From Roseibacillus persicicus (GTDB taxonomy: Bacteria > Verrucomicrobiota > Verrucomicrobiia > Verrucomicrobiales > Akkermansiaceae), in contig NZ_BMXI01000004.1 in assembly GCF_014651675.1 (NCBI RefSeq), positions 1 to 64,000 of the forward strand: a stretch of 64,000 bases of DNA. Direction: 5' to 3'. The first letter of the stretch is position 1; each line of letters starts with the position of its first letter. The position numbers were made by a program, and so were the translations under genes. Below are positions 1-11,321 of this stretch, piece after piece. The notes beneath the pieces are model-generated. The model searched no databases, was not told the DNA's origin, and saw nothing but the letters and a program-made list of their open reading frames with translations.

Positions 1-341
1 CTTTTTCTGTCTTTTTCTTTACAGAGTTCGCTCTTTTTTTGGAGGTTTGTGGTGCGGCTAGGTTTTTCTGTGCCGATATGAAGGGGTTTTCAGGGCCTCC
101 GAGCCGGAAAATATAATCTTTCATTTTTTCTGGGGTCCAAGTCGAAGGTGGAGAGGGGAGTTGATGGGTTTCATGCTACCTGTTCGTGAAAAAAAACGTC
201 ATGAGCCTGTGGTGATTCAGGTCTTTGGGCAGGGTTAGTCTAGAGGAGGAGGCTGAATGAGGGGCCGTGAGGCGATTTGACGAGTTTCTCCACCCCTTAG
301 GGATCGACAAATTGTCACCAATCAATAGGCTCCACGCCCTT
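1..341. other. Upstream non-coding region
   Basis: I see no convincing gene in this stretch. It is T-rich at the left edge. A purine-rich block with repeated AGG lies at about 243-252, ahead of an in-frame GTG at 267 that could extend the following phosphoglucomutase gene. No tRNA or hairpin terminator was recognised. Confidence 0.5.
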
Positions 342-2267
342 ATGAGCGAATGGAAATCAGCTTTGGAGGAGGCCGTGGCCGCAGGATCAGTTCTCGCCAG
401 TTCGAAAGAGAATATTGAACAGTATCTTTTGGGCGCCACTGGAGAGGTGGCGGAACGGGCGGTTGCCGAGTTGGTGAATGAGGGGCAGTGGGAAGAGCTG
501 AACGATCGATTCTATAAGACTCTCGAATTCGGGACCGGGGGACTCCGCGGTCGCACGGTGGGCAAGGTAGTGACGAAAGCGGAAGAAGGGGCAGGCGGCC
601 CGCTCGAAAGACCGGAGCATCCGTGTCAGGGGACTGCTACCATGAATTATCACAATGTGGGCCGGGCGATGCAGGGCTTCATCCGTTACGTCAAAGCCAA
701 TAGCTCTGAGGAAAAACCACGCTTTGTAATCGGTCATGATACCCGGCACTTTTCCCGTGATTTCGCGGAGTATTGCGCCCGTCTTTGTGCGGAACTGGGC
801 TGTGATGCCTACTTGTTCGAAGGGCCTCGCGCCACCCCTCAGATTTCTTATCAGATTCGCAAGGTGAAGGCCGCGGGAGGCATCGTGCTGACTGCCAGTC
901 ATAACCCTTCCTGTGACAATGGTTTCAAGGCGTATCTCGATGATGGCGGCCAGATCGTGGAGCCTGCCGCGAGCGGAATCATCGGGGAAGTCAATGCCCT
1001 GCAGAGCGCGGAATACGACGCCCTTCCTGCGGCGGAGCAAGGGGAGATTGTGACCCTGGGCGAAGAGGCCGATGAGGTCTACATGGCCGAGACCCAGACC
1101 TTGCTTTTGCAGCCCGAGCTGCTCGAAGGTCGTTCGGCCAAGGTCGTCTACACCAGTATTCATGGAACGGGCGGTCACATCGTGGTGCCGCTTTTGAAGA
1201 AGCTTGGTTTCGAGGTGCTCACTGTCCCGGAGCAAGAGGTCTCCGATGGAAGATTCCCCACCGTGGCGTCCCCGAATCCAGAGAATGCGGAGGCCCTGCA
1301 AATGGCCATGGACCTGGCTGAGAAAGAGGGAGCGGATGCGGTTATCGGAACTGACCCCGACTGTGACCGGATGGGGGTGGCTGTGCGAAACGCCGCTGGC
1401 GAAATGGAATTGTTGACTGGGAATCAAATCGGCTCGCTGATGGCTTGGTATCGCATCAAAATCATGTTCGAGAAGGGTTGGATCACTGAGTCCAATCGGA
1501 GCCGGGCGATTTTGATTAAGACGTTCGTGACCAGCACGCTACAGGACACGATTGCTCATCAGAGTGGGATTTCCGTAGTCAACACCCTGACTGGCTTCAA
1601 GTGGATTGCCGCGAAGTTGCGGAAGTATGAGGAAGCTCTCCCCAAGGACAAGGTTTCGGACTATCTGGCTCTGACGCCGGAGGAAAGTCGCAAGCTCAGG
1701 TTGGAGTACTCCAAGTTCTTCGTGTTTGGAGGAGAGGAAAGCTATGGCTACCTGGGCTCTGACTTTGTTCACGACAAGGACGGCAATGGTGCGGTGGTGA
1801 TGTTTGCCGAACTCGTAGCCTACGCGGCGAGCAAGGGATGCAAAGTGACGGATCTGATGGACGAGGTTTATCGCGAGTATGGTGTCCATCTCGAGATTGG
1901 GAAATCGATCTATATGGAGGGGGCGGAAGGTGCCGCCAAGATTGCCAAACTGGCCAAGAGCTATTCCGAAAATCGTCCCGCTGAAGTCGATGGGTGCAAG
2001 GTCGCCAAGGTTCGGGATTTCAATACCGATACGATTTTCGATGAGGAAGGAGATGAGGTTCCTGCTCAGGCGATGTTGATTGTTGATTTGGAAGATGGAC
2101 GCGTTTTCGCGGTTCGGCCCAGCGGTACCGAGCCGAAGATTAAGTACTATCTCTTTGGCAAAGATGCTCCCGGCGCAACCGATCTGGAAGCGAGCAAAGC
2201 CAAGGTGAAGGCTTCTCTGGAGTCGATGTGGAAGTTCATCGAGGCAGACATCGAGAAGCGGATCTAA
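342..2267 (+). CDS. Phosphoglucomutase/phosphomannomutase (alpha-D-phosphohexomutase family)
   Basis: Interconverts hexose 1- and 6-phosphates in the cytoplasm, linking glycolysis with glycogen and cell-envelope sugar synthesis. All four hallmarks of the alpha-D-phosphohexomutase superfamily are visible: the active-site phosphoserine loop TASHNP (codons near 891), the metal-binding loop GTDPDCDR (near 1347), the sugar-binding loop GGEESYGY (near 1728) and the phosphate-binding loop RPSGTEPK (near 2115). An in-frame GTG at 267 would add 25 residues. I prefer the ATG at 342 because MSEWKSALEEA resembles the usual N-terminus, although the purine-rich block lies upstream of 267. The protein of about 641 residues is at the long end of the family, as in PgcA-type enzymes. 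Whether glucose or mannose phosphate is preferred cannot be read from the sequence. Confidence 0.93.
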   Translation: MSEWKSALEEAVAAGSVLASSKENIEQYLLGATGEVAERAVAELVNEGQWEELNDRFYKTLEFGTGGLRGRTVGKVVTKAEEGAGGPLERPEHPCQGTATMNYHNVGRAMQGFIRYVKANSSEEKPRFVIGHDTRHFSRDFAEYCARLCAELGCDAYLFEGPRATPQISYQIRKVKAAGGIVLTASHNPSCDNGFKAYLDDGGQIVEPAASGIIGEVNALQSAEYDALPAAEQGEIVTLGEEADEVYMAETQTLLLQPELLEGRSAKVVYTSIHGTGGHIVVPLLKKLGFEVLTVPEQEVSDGRFPTVASPNPENAEALQMAMDLAEKEGADAVIGTDPDCDRMGVAVRNAAGEMELLTGNQIGSLMAWYRIKIMFEKGWITESNRSRAILIKTFVTSTLQDTIAHQSGISVVNTLTGFKWIAAKLRKYEEALPKDKVSDYLALTPEESRKLRLEYSKFFVFGGEESYGYLGSDFVHDKDGNGAVVMFAELVAYAASKGCKVTDLMDEVYREYGVHLEIGKSIYMEGAEGAAKIAKLAKSYSENRPAEVDGCKVAKVRDFNTDTIFDEEGDEVPAQAMLIVDLEDGRVFAVRPSGTEPKIKYYLFGKDAPGATDLEASKAKVKASLESMWKFIEADIEKRI

Positions 2268-2319
2268 AATTTGTTTTTTTTCTGCAACTTTTCCCGAGTT
2301 CAGAGGTTAGGACAGTTCT

Positions 2320-3684
2320 ATGAACAACTCTCTTATCGCGGTTGGCGTTGGTGGCCTGATTTTGGGTGGAGCCGGGGGCTTCATGATGGGCGGAAATTCC
2401 GGTAATTCGGGCGCCGGAGCAGGTGGCGATCAAAACGACACCAAAACGAATCGTCCCAAGGTCGTGGCGGTGGAGTCCGGTCGAAGCAGCGAGATCATTC
2501 GTGATTTGAGAGAGGTCTACAACGAGCCGAGTCAGACCGCGCGCATTCAGAAGATGCTCGATTATTACGCAGACTTGGATCCGAGCAAGTTTGCGGAAGA
2601 GGCCGCCAAGCTTGACGAGCTGCCCTTTTCCGAGCGTATTCTGGCCTCCTATCTTTTGTTCTCCCAATGGGCGGAGGTCGATCCACTCGGTGCCTTAGCT
2701 CAGACCGACACCATGGGTCGCGGTGGAATGTTTGTTAAGCCAACTGTCCTGCAAAGCTGGGCTTCCAGCGATCCTCAAGCGGCTGCGGATTATCTGAAGG
2801 AGAATCCTCGCGACTTTGCCATGATGGGGATGATGGGTGGTGGGCGTGGTCAGGGAGCTGCTGGAACGATCGCTACCGAGTGGGCTCGACAAGACCCTGA
2901 GGCGGCATTGGCATGGGCCAAAACCCTCGAGGGGCGTGAGGCTTCCGGAGCGATTGCGAATGTGATCAAGGAAGTGGCTTCCGATGATCCCGTTGCGGCT
3001 CTATCTATGGCGAGCACTTTGGACGAAGCCGGCAGATCCGCGGCTTATGCGTCAATTGCCGAAGAGTGGGCCAAGGAAGACTGGAGCGCGATGGAGAGTT
3101 GGGCCAATGGCTTGCCTGCCGATGAACGTGACCGGGTCCTCGCGCAGGGTATCGAGGGGCTCGCACAGCGCGAACCCGAGTTGGCTGCGCAGAAAGCGCT
3201 ATCCCTTGGAGAAGGGGAAGAGCGCGATCGCAGCATCGAAGTCGCTATCGAAAGCTGGGCTTCGCAAAATCCTCAGGAGGCCATGAGTTTCCTTTTGGCC
3301 AATGGCAGTGAAGACGCTCAGGAAGGAGCCATGCGCGAAGCCATGTCTCCCTTGGCGAGAACCAATCCCGCCGCAGCTCTGGAAGTGATCAATTCGCTCG
3401 AAGACAACTCGGTCCGTGACCGGGCGGTGAGCACCTATGTCTTTTCTGCCGATAGTAGCAATCCGGAAGAGACCCTTCTTCTTGCTGCCACAATTGGCGA
3501 TGACGACAGTCGCGCCCGAACTGTCGGGATGGCGGCGAGCCAGTGGTTGCGTGAGGACGAAGCCGCCGCGACTGCCTATTTGGAGAGTTCCAATCTCATC
3601 GAAGCTGAGACCCTTCAGCAGATCCAAGAACGCGCCGCCAACGGCGGCGGTCGCGGTCGTGGTCGGGGTGGCAGGGGCCGCTAG
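2320..3684 (+). CDS. Membrane-anchored DP-A-W repeat protein with RGG-like C-terminus
   Basis: Function unknown. The N-terminus holds a Gly-rich hydrophobic segment (about residues 5-25) that could be an uncleaved anchor or signal, followed by a Gly/Asn linker. The rest is about ten degenerate repeats of 30-40 residues with the pattern W-A-x-x-(D/N)-P-x-x-A-x-x-W/L, for example WARQDPEAALAWAKTL and WASQNPQEAMSFL, predicted to form paired helices like TPR or HEAT solenoids. The last residues are a GRGRGRGG-type tail. A clear paralogue with the same repeat is encoded at 37903-39195 on the other strand. The gene lies 52 bp after the phosphoglucomutase. A scaffold or protein-binding role at the envelope is inference from the repeat architecture. 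Confidence 0.85.
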   Translation: MNNSLIAVGVGGLILGGAGGFMMGGNSGNSGAGAGGDQNDTKTNRPKVVAVESGRSSEIIRDLREVYNEPSQTARIQKMLDYYADLDPSKFAEEAAKLDELPFSERILASYLLFSQWAEVDPLGALAQTDTMGRGGMFVKPTVLQSWASSDPQAAADYLKENPRDFAMMGMMGGGRGQGAAGTIATEWARQDPEAALAWAKTLEGREASGAIANVIKEVASDDPVAALSMASTLDEAGRSAAYASIAEEWAKEDWSAMESWANGLPADERDRVLAQGIEGLAQREPELAAQKALSLGEGEERDRSIEVAIESWASQNPQEAMSFLLANGSEDAQEGAMREAMSPLARTNPAAALEVINSLEDNSVRDRAVSTYVFSADSSNPEETLLLAATIGDDDSRARTVGMAASQWLREDEAAATAYLESSNLIEAETLQQIQERAANGGGRGRGRGGRGR

Positions 3685-3706
3685 GGGCGGCTCCCTCAGA
3701 ATCGGG

Positions 3707-5755
3707 TCATCGCTTCTCTAAGGAGAGGCGGGTGACGACCCAGTTGGGGTCTTTGCCGCCAGCGTCGGAGAATTCCAGATTGAGCTCGCCGTCTCTGACT
3801 TCGACTTCACCATTCACGTAAGGGAAGGTCCCGGCGCTGGAATCGACAAATCCGATTTCCTTGCCCTCGGCAAGGACCTTCATCTTGTCGTGAGGCCTGC
3901 TGCGGTCGCCCATATTGATGGTGATGGCCCAACGACCATTGGCCAGCTTGTGGTTCAGCTGAGCTCGGTTTGCGCTGAAGATGAAGTCGCGGTTGATGTT
4001 GTTAACCCCTCGACTGGCACCCCGGTCGCGGGCTTCCAGCTGGCTGCCAAGGCTCCAATTGATGTCTCCGGAGGTATCGGGGGTAATGGTCTTCCATCCA
4101 CTTTCCACCGGAGAGCTTTGAGGCCCCAAGTCGTAGTTGTAGGTCTTCAGAGTTGTATCGACTGCAATCGGTCCATCCACTGTTACATAGACCGCCCCCC
4201 AGTCGCTGAGGCCGCTGGGATCGAATACTTGATAGTGGAAAAAGTCCCGGCCCACGAAGCCTTTTGGAGGAGTATAGACCAGTTCATTCCTCCCCCCTGG
4301 ACCGGTTCCGGGGGACAGGGTGACCGCGCCCCCGTGATAGCTCACCGAATCTAACAGACGAGCGTCGAGGGGGTCGTTGTTGCAGTCGTAATCGTTTGCG
4401 ATGACGTCGATGGTCAGCGGCTCATGGTCCTTGCAGAAGGCCAGGTCACGATGACCATAGGGGCGGATAGGGCCGGGTTCTGGCACGGGATCACCGAAGC
4501 GCCTGCGTTCGTTTCGGATCTTTGAAACCATGTTGGCTTCTTCAGTAGAGAGGCGTCCGATATTATGATTTCCCCCTCCGTGCATGATGCTGACGTGATA
4601 GTCATTTCCTCCTGCAGAAGTTGCCCCTCGGTTGTTTCTCGGGCGTGCTTCGTAGAAAAATCCCGATTTGTTGTTGTGATGAAGATTCCATGAATGCCCA
4701 AACTCGTGGGCAATGGTGCCATCGGCCCAACTGGTAGCGCCCCTGCCGCAGGAAAGCGCGTATTTTCTACGGGAGCCGACGGTGTTGACGTAGGCGATTC
4801 CCGAAGGGGCGGAGTAGACGTGATAGACGGCCAAGTCGTGGGTGTTGCCTACTTCGTCTGCATTATTGTTCCAATAGTTCATGAAGGCATCGAGGCCCTC
4901 GCGTGAGTTCCTCGTGATCTGATTCCTCAAAGGATCTTTCTCCGCATCGGTGCGGATAATGACCGTTCCCAGCCGATGCTTGATTCCTGCGGAGTGGAGG
5001 AAGCGGGCGTCCAAATTACTTACGACCGATTGGGCTGAAGCTTTGGCCTTCTCCAAGCTGCTTCCATAGGTGTCAGCAAGAAAAGCGCGGGAACCAATCT
5101 CCACTCCAATCTCGAATTCCAAGACGTCCATTTTTCGCTCGGGAGGGAGAGTCGCGGTTGATTTCGACTCCAGTGCGACTGTGCTCATCGCAGGAGAGAA
5201 GATGGAGAACACGGGGCCAATGGAGGCAGCCAGCTCTTCGCTTTCGGCGACTGGCGAGGTCGTGCCCTCGGTGTAGTCGCCGCTGGTGCCGATTGATAGC
5301 CGGTGACTGTTTCCCTGTTCGCCGGTGGGTTCGATCACGATGGACTCCTCGCCTGGGCGAATGATGAATGCCGAGAGTCCGCGTTCCGAGAGAATGGCGC
5401 TTACTGTTAGATTGGGGTGTCCGTCGACATGACCCAGGTAGCTGCTGTCGGGGCCGGTTTGGATCTCAGTGAGTTCGTCGCCACCACTATCTACTAGAAT
5501 TCTAGTATTGGCTCCAAAGATAGAGTTTTTCTTCAAATGAACCGTCAAGTCGTGGCCGAAGCAGGGGACTTGAAGGGAGAAATTTTGGGGTAATCCTGAA
5601 GGCAAGGTGAGTTCGGCCAATTGGCTCGCGGCCTTTGCCGTCCGAATCAAACTGGAGGGCGAGGGCTGTGGTTCGTGCGAGCCTTCGTGACAATAGGAAG
5701 TGGTCAAGGTTGTCGCGAGCAGAGGGGCCGCTAGTCGGGTGGCGTAGAGTTTCAT
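3707..5755 (-). CDS. Secreted metzincin-like metallopeptidase with Ig/cadherin-like domain
   Basis: Probable exported zinc protease. A signal peptide covers the first ~22 residues. A pro-region and the catalytic domain (about 200-420) follow. The zinc site reads HEFGHSWNLHH (H350, E351, H354, H360), which matches the metzincin HExxHxxGxxH spacing but has Asn where Gly is usual. A SIMHGG segment about 40 residues later can serve as the Met-turn. Residues about 440-540 resemble the cadherin/Ig-like 'tandem-95' type (VIANDYD ... YTPPKGFVG ... FDPSGLSD). The C-terminal ~140 residues look like a beta-rich carbohydrate- or surface-binding module. It lies downstream of the XylR-like regulator on the same strand with an 88 bp gap. 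The substrate is unknown. Confidence 0.8.
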   Translation of the reverse strand: MKLYATRLAAPLLATTLTTSYCHEGSHEPQPSPSSLIRTAKAASQLAELTLPSGLPQNFSLQVPCFGHDLTVHLKKNSIFGANTRILVDSGGDELTEIQTGPDSSYLGHVDGHPNLTVSAILSERGLSAFIIRPGEESIVIEPTGEQGNSHRLSIGTSGDYTEGTTSPVAESEELAASIGPVFSIFSPAMSTVALESKSTATLPPERKMDVLEFEIGVEIGSRAFLADTYGSSLEKAKASAQSVVSNLDARFLHSAGIKHRLGTVIIRTDAEKDPLRNQITRNSREGLDAFMNYWNNNADEVGNTHDLAVYHVYSAPSGIAYVNTVGSRRKYALSCGRGATSWADGTIAHEFGHSWNLHHNNKSGFFYEARPRNNRGATSAGGNDYHVSIMHGGGNHNIGRLSTEEANMVSKIRNERRRFGDPVPEPGPIRPYGHRDLAFCKDHEPLTIDVIANDYDCNNDPLDARLLDSVSYHGGAVTLSPGTGPGGRNELVYTPPKGFVGRDFFHYQVFDPSGLSDWGAVYVTVDGPIAVDTTLKTYNYDLGPQSSPVESGWKTITPDTSGDINWSLGSQLEARDRGASRGVNNINRDFIFSANRAQLNHKLANGRWAITINMGDRSRPHDKMKVLAEGKEIGFVDSSAGTFPYVNGEVEVRDGELNLEFSDAGGKDPNWVVTRLSLEKR

Positions 5756-5843
5756 GATCGAGTGAAGGAAAACGAATTTCGTTACAGCCCTTTACTGCCG
5801 ATCATCAGGCTCATTGCCTGCGCAAAATGAGTCTTTTCCAGTC

Positions 5844-6971
5844 TTACCGCCGGTGCTCGGAGCGGTAGGTTCGGGGGGTGACTCCGGTCTTTTGCTTGAA
5901 AAGATTGGCGAGCCCGGAGGCGGTCCGGAATCCAGACTGCTCTGCGACCTGTTGAAGGCCCAAGTCGGTCGTAGTGAGCAGGTGCTTGGCGAGGTCAAAG
6001 TGCACGCGCCAGATCTCGTCGTGCAAGCTGTGGTGGAACTGGTGGCGAAAACGATTCTCTAGCGAGCGCCTCGAGATGGAAGTGGCCGCGACCACGTCGT
6101 TCACCTTGATGGTCTTGTGGGCATTCTCGTAGATGTAGCGCAAAGCCTTGACCAAGTCTGGGTCTTCGAAAGCGTAGATGTCGGATGAACGACGGGTGAC
6201 GACACCGGTGGGAGCCACGAGCAAGGGTTCATTGGGTCGTTCCTCTCCCGCCATCAACCTGGAGAGAAGGGACGCCGCCTCGAAGCCACGCAATTCCATA
6301 TCGCAATCGACGCTGGAGAGGGGCGGGGTGCAGAGTTCGCAGAGTTGTTTGTGGTCTCCGATTCCCAGAACCGAAAGATCTTCCGGGACGTTGAGCTTGG
6401 CGAGGTAGGCTGCTTCCAAGACGCTGGCAGCCCTCCGGTCCGAGGGGCAGAAGATGGCGCAGGGAAGGGGGAGAGTTTTGAGCCAATCGGCAAGTGCCTG
6501 TTCCTCTCCCAGAGGATTTTGCAGAATAGAGGCACGATGGCCATGTTCCTCCAGCGCCTGGACATAGCCGGTTGCGCGATTGCTGGAAAAGCTTGCTTCG
6601 GTGGCTCCCGCGAGGGCGAAATTCTTAAAGCCGCGATTGAGGAAGTACTCTGCCGCCAAGCGTCCACAAGCAAAGTTGTCGCTGATGACCGAGGTCTGGT
6701 AGGACTCGTAGAAGCGCCCCGCAACATTGACGACCGGAATATCCCGGCTCCTCGCGGCCTCGAGAAAGTCATTGTCGGAAATGGTGCAAATGATTCCGTC
6801 TCCCTGCCAAGTCGCGACCATTCTCGCCAATTCCGAGCGCTCGCCATCGAAAAATGAAACCCGCCAGCCGGGATGGGAGTGGACCCACCTGGCCAAGCCA
6901 TTGAGGATGCGAGGTCCGTATCCATGGAGAGCCTCCACCATCAATCCTACCCGTTTTTCTCGCGCTGCCAT
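5844..6971 (-). CDS. XylR-like transcriptional regulator (LacI-type sensor + AraC HTH)
   Basis: A cytoplasmic sugar-responsive transcription factor by family. Residues ~8-255 form a periplasmic-binding-protein/LacI-like sensor domain (starts RVGLMVEALHGYGPRILNG). Residues ~265-375 form an AraC/XylS double helix-turn-helix, with the typical signature region QQVAEQSGFRTASGLANLFK and a GVTPRTYR ending. This is the domain order of E. coli XylR, common in Verrucomicrobiota and Planctomycetota beside polysaccharide-use genes. The ligand cannot be read here, and no sugar catabolic operon is adjacent. The only close same-strand neighbour downstream is the secreted protease. Gene length (375 residues) is normal for the family. 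Confidence 0.9.
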   Translation of the reverse strand: MAAREKRVGLMVEALHGYGPRILNGLARWVHSHPGWRVSFFDGERSELARMVATWQGDGIICTISDNDFLEAARSRDIPVVNVAGRFYESYQTSVISDNFACGRLAAEYFLNRGFKNFALAGATEASFSSNRATGYVQALEEHGHRASILQNPLGEEQALADWLKTLPLPCAIFCPSDRRAASVLEAAYLAKLNVPEDLSVLGIGDHKQLCELCTPPLSSVDCDMELRGFEAASLLSRLMAGEERPNEPLLVAPTGVVTRRSSDIYAFEDPDLVKALRYIYENAHKTIKVNDVVAATSISRRSLENRFRHQFHHSLHDEIWRVHFDLAKHLLTTTDLGLQQVAEQSGFRTASGLANLFKQKTGVTPRTYRSEHRR

Positions 6972-7145
6972 TTTCGTATTCTACGTCCTTAAAGTTTTCT
7001 CTGCGTCAGAGGTCTTCGTATCCCTCTGACAACGGGGGGCGAGGAGTCTCCCGAATTGCGACAAGTTGCGCAATCATTAAAGTAGGCTCCCCGTTTTTCG
7101 GTTTGGGGGAAAATGGCATCCTCCGAATTGGCGGCAGGAGAGAGG

Positions 7146-7568
7146 CTAGGAAGCGGTGGAAACGAGGTTTGTGAAAAGGTTCACGCTGGCAAGAGTCCAG
7201 ACTACCACTCGCAACCAATTGAGGTGGGCTAGTAGTGCGAGCTTGGAGGGCACCGGGCGGATTGCGATCTGATTATGGAGGGGAACAAAAATGAGGATGG
7301 TGAGCAACCAGGTTGCGGCGGCGCATCCCAGCGACATCGAATGACTGAAGTTGTTGTCTTCCAGAAACAATTGCAGCGAGGTCAGCAATTCCACCAGCAT
7401 GAGGGGGAAGACGATGAAGGTGATATTGCGACTGTGAATGCGGTGGAAGCGGGGCCAGTGGGGAGCTTCCACGAATTTGAACATGGGGTAGTGGACCAAC
7501 TGAATGGTCCAGATGAGCCCGAATAGAGCAAATACAGAAAAGGCGTGGGTGATTTCGGTTGTGTCCAA
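7146..7568 (-). CDS. Small integral membrane protein, four TM segments
   Basis: Function unknown. The 140 residues contain about four hydrophobic segments (near 10-28, 50-68, 78-96 and 112-135) and a His-rich motif HYPMFKFVE...WPRFHRIHSRNI between the first two. Such conserved HYP/F...RFH...H residues recur in a family of small bacterial membrane proteins. The start used is a TTG at 7568, since no in-frame ATG gives the first TM segment. It lies 32 bp downstream of ligA on the same strand and could be co-transcribed with it. Possible metal or haem binding by the histidines is speculation. Confidence 0.7.
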   Translation of the reverse strand: MDTTEITHAFSVFALFGLIWTIQLVHYPMFKFVEAPHWPRFHRIHSRNITFIVFPLMLVELLTSLQLFLEDNNFSHSMSLGCAAATWLLTILIFVPLHNQIAIRPVPSKLALLAHLNWLRVVVWTLASVNLFTNLVSTAS

Positions 7569-7600
7569 GAGCTCTTGCTACCACGGCAGAGGTTCGAGAG

Positions 7601-9982
<2,382 letters not shown>

Positions 9983-10054
9983 TCATTGGCATTGTCGGAA
10001 GGGATTGCGCCTTTCGCCTTTGACTGTGGAACTCAATAGCGGGCGCCCAAGACC

Positions 10055-10780
10055 TTAGGGACGCTTTCTTCGCAAAAGAACCAGCGCGGATAATCCAAGC
10101 AGGGCGGAGGCAGAGGGCTCCGGGATTGCGTTGAGCTGAACATTGTCGATCAAAAGGTCGGCCGTCGGAGTCGGGCTCGTTCCGCCATTGCTGATATAAA
10201 GCTTCAAGTCATAGCCAGCTCCCGGAGAGTTGGTAGGCATCAGGAGGTCGACGCAGTAGGTCTTCCAATCCACCGAAGAGAGCAGGTCACTTGGGCTGAT
10301 TTGACTCCCTGCGGAGGACTGCACACCGTCGATGGTGAAGTCGCCTGCATAAAGGTCGGCTAAAGCGGTGACCGTCGTCTCGTCACCGGAAGAGGTGTTA
10401 TACCAGCTGTATTCGTAAACCAAGCTGGCCAGCCCTCCTTTGTTCTCCTCATCAGCGGCAGCGGCATCGACGCAGATGCGGTAGGTCGAACCGGGCGTGA
10501 GCACCCCGGAAGAGAAGGTTTGGTAGGCGCAACCGTATTGGCCTAGAGCAAGAAAGCGGTCGCCGTCGCTTGCTAAAGATGAATTGTCAACCCAATGACT
10601 TCCGTCGCGATCCCACGAATCGACATCCTGGTCATACACGGTTGTGGCATCCGCACTGGACCCAAAGTAGGAGTCGTTCGCGGAAAAGTCTCCGTTCTCA
10701 AATGAAAAATTCTGGGCTGAAGTTGATAAACTGGTCGCAAGGAAGCCAATAAGGGGAAGGGATGAACAAGAAAATTTCAC
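10055..10780 (-). CDS. PEP-CTERM sorting-signal exported protein
   Basis: An exported protein of unknown function. The C-terminus has the full PEP-CTERM tripartite signal: a PEP motif (IPEPSASA), a hydrophobic helix (LLGLSALVLL) and a basic tail (RRKRP). In known systems this is processed by exosortase and sorts proteins to the envelope or matrix. The N-terminus is a signal peptide ending near STSAQ. The mature part (~200 residues) is rich in Ser, Asp, Tyr and Gly and contains beta-type segments resembling carbohydrate-binding folds. I chose the GTG at 10780 because it gives a normal ~23-residue signal peptide. A TTG at 10819 would add 13 residues without charge. No exosortase gene is in the window. 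Confidence 0.82.
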   Translation of the reverse strand: MKFSCSSLPLIGFLATSLSTSAQNFSFENGDFSANDSYFGSSADATTVYDQDVDSWDRDGSHWVDNSSLASDGDRFLALGQYGCAYQTFSSGVLTPGSTYRICVDAAAADEENKGGLASLVYEYSWYNTSSGDETTVTALADLYAGDFTIDGVQSSAGSQISPSDLLSSVDWKTYCVDLLMPTNSPGAGYDLKLYISNGGTSPTPTADLLIDNVQLNAIPEPSASALLGLSALVLLRRKRP

Positions 10781-10982
10781 AGGTAAGGTGGGGGTGAACG
10801 GCAAGTAGTTTAGCCTCAACCGACAGCGATGACAATGGTTAGTTTGTCCTTAAGATCTCATCACATGGACTAAAAAGAAGCTCATAACTTTTCGTCGTGA
10901 GCTCCCATTGCTCCTATGCCTGAAACTGCCCGCCGGAGAATCGGGGGGATGAGGAGGGGGAAGTGATTTCGCGAAAACCCTT

Positions 10983-11318
10983 TTAGAAAGGCTTCATCAC
11001 GCCCAGGTAGGCGGCAATGAGTCCGAGGACGATGACTCCGGCTCCAACTCCGACGGGAGGGAGGAATTTTTTGCGCGCCAGCGTGAGGCTTGCACCGAAT
11101 CCCAGCCAAATCACAATCTTGGCCATCCACCAGAACTGGTCCATGGGGGGCTTTTGCAACATTCCGAATCCGGTGATGAGCATCAAAACCAGGGCGATGC
11201 CGTGGATCATTCCGGTTGCTTTCTTCCAGCGTCCTTGGGTATCGGCAATTGCCAACCCGAGAGAGAGAAAGATACACATGACTCCAACCAAGTGGATGAG
11301 TTTGAACGTGAGAAACAT
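10983..11318 (-). CDS. Small membrane protein, four TM segments
   Basis: Unknown function. 111 residues with four predicted membrane helices (about 5-24, 37-52, 62-80 and 88-108), a short TQGRWKKATG cytoplasmic loop and a basic LARKKF loop. It starts with ATG three bases after the stop codon of the ATP-binding protein gene upstream, so the two are almost surely one transcript. It is too short to be a typical ABC permease. It may be an unrelated small inner-membrane protein. Confidence 0.75.
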   Translation of the reverse strand: MFLTFKLIHLVGVMCIFLSLGLAIADTQGRWKKATGMIHGIALVLMLITGFGMLQKPPMDQFWWMAKIVIWLGFGASLTLARKKFLPPVGVGAGVIVLGLIAAYLGVMKPF

Positions 11319-11321
11319 GGT

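Noticed and set aside
387-1427. 346-codon open frame antisense to phosphoglucomutase
   Set aside because: Fully inside a confident gene and with no recognisable domain; His/Arg-rich translation typical of shadow frames.
10882-11277. Alternative 131-codon frame overlapping the small membrane protein
   Set aside because: The frame at 10983-11318 gives four clean TM helices and begins three bases after the ATPase stop; the alternative translation is Arg/Pro/His-rich.
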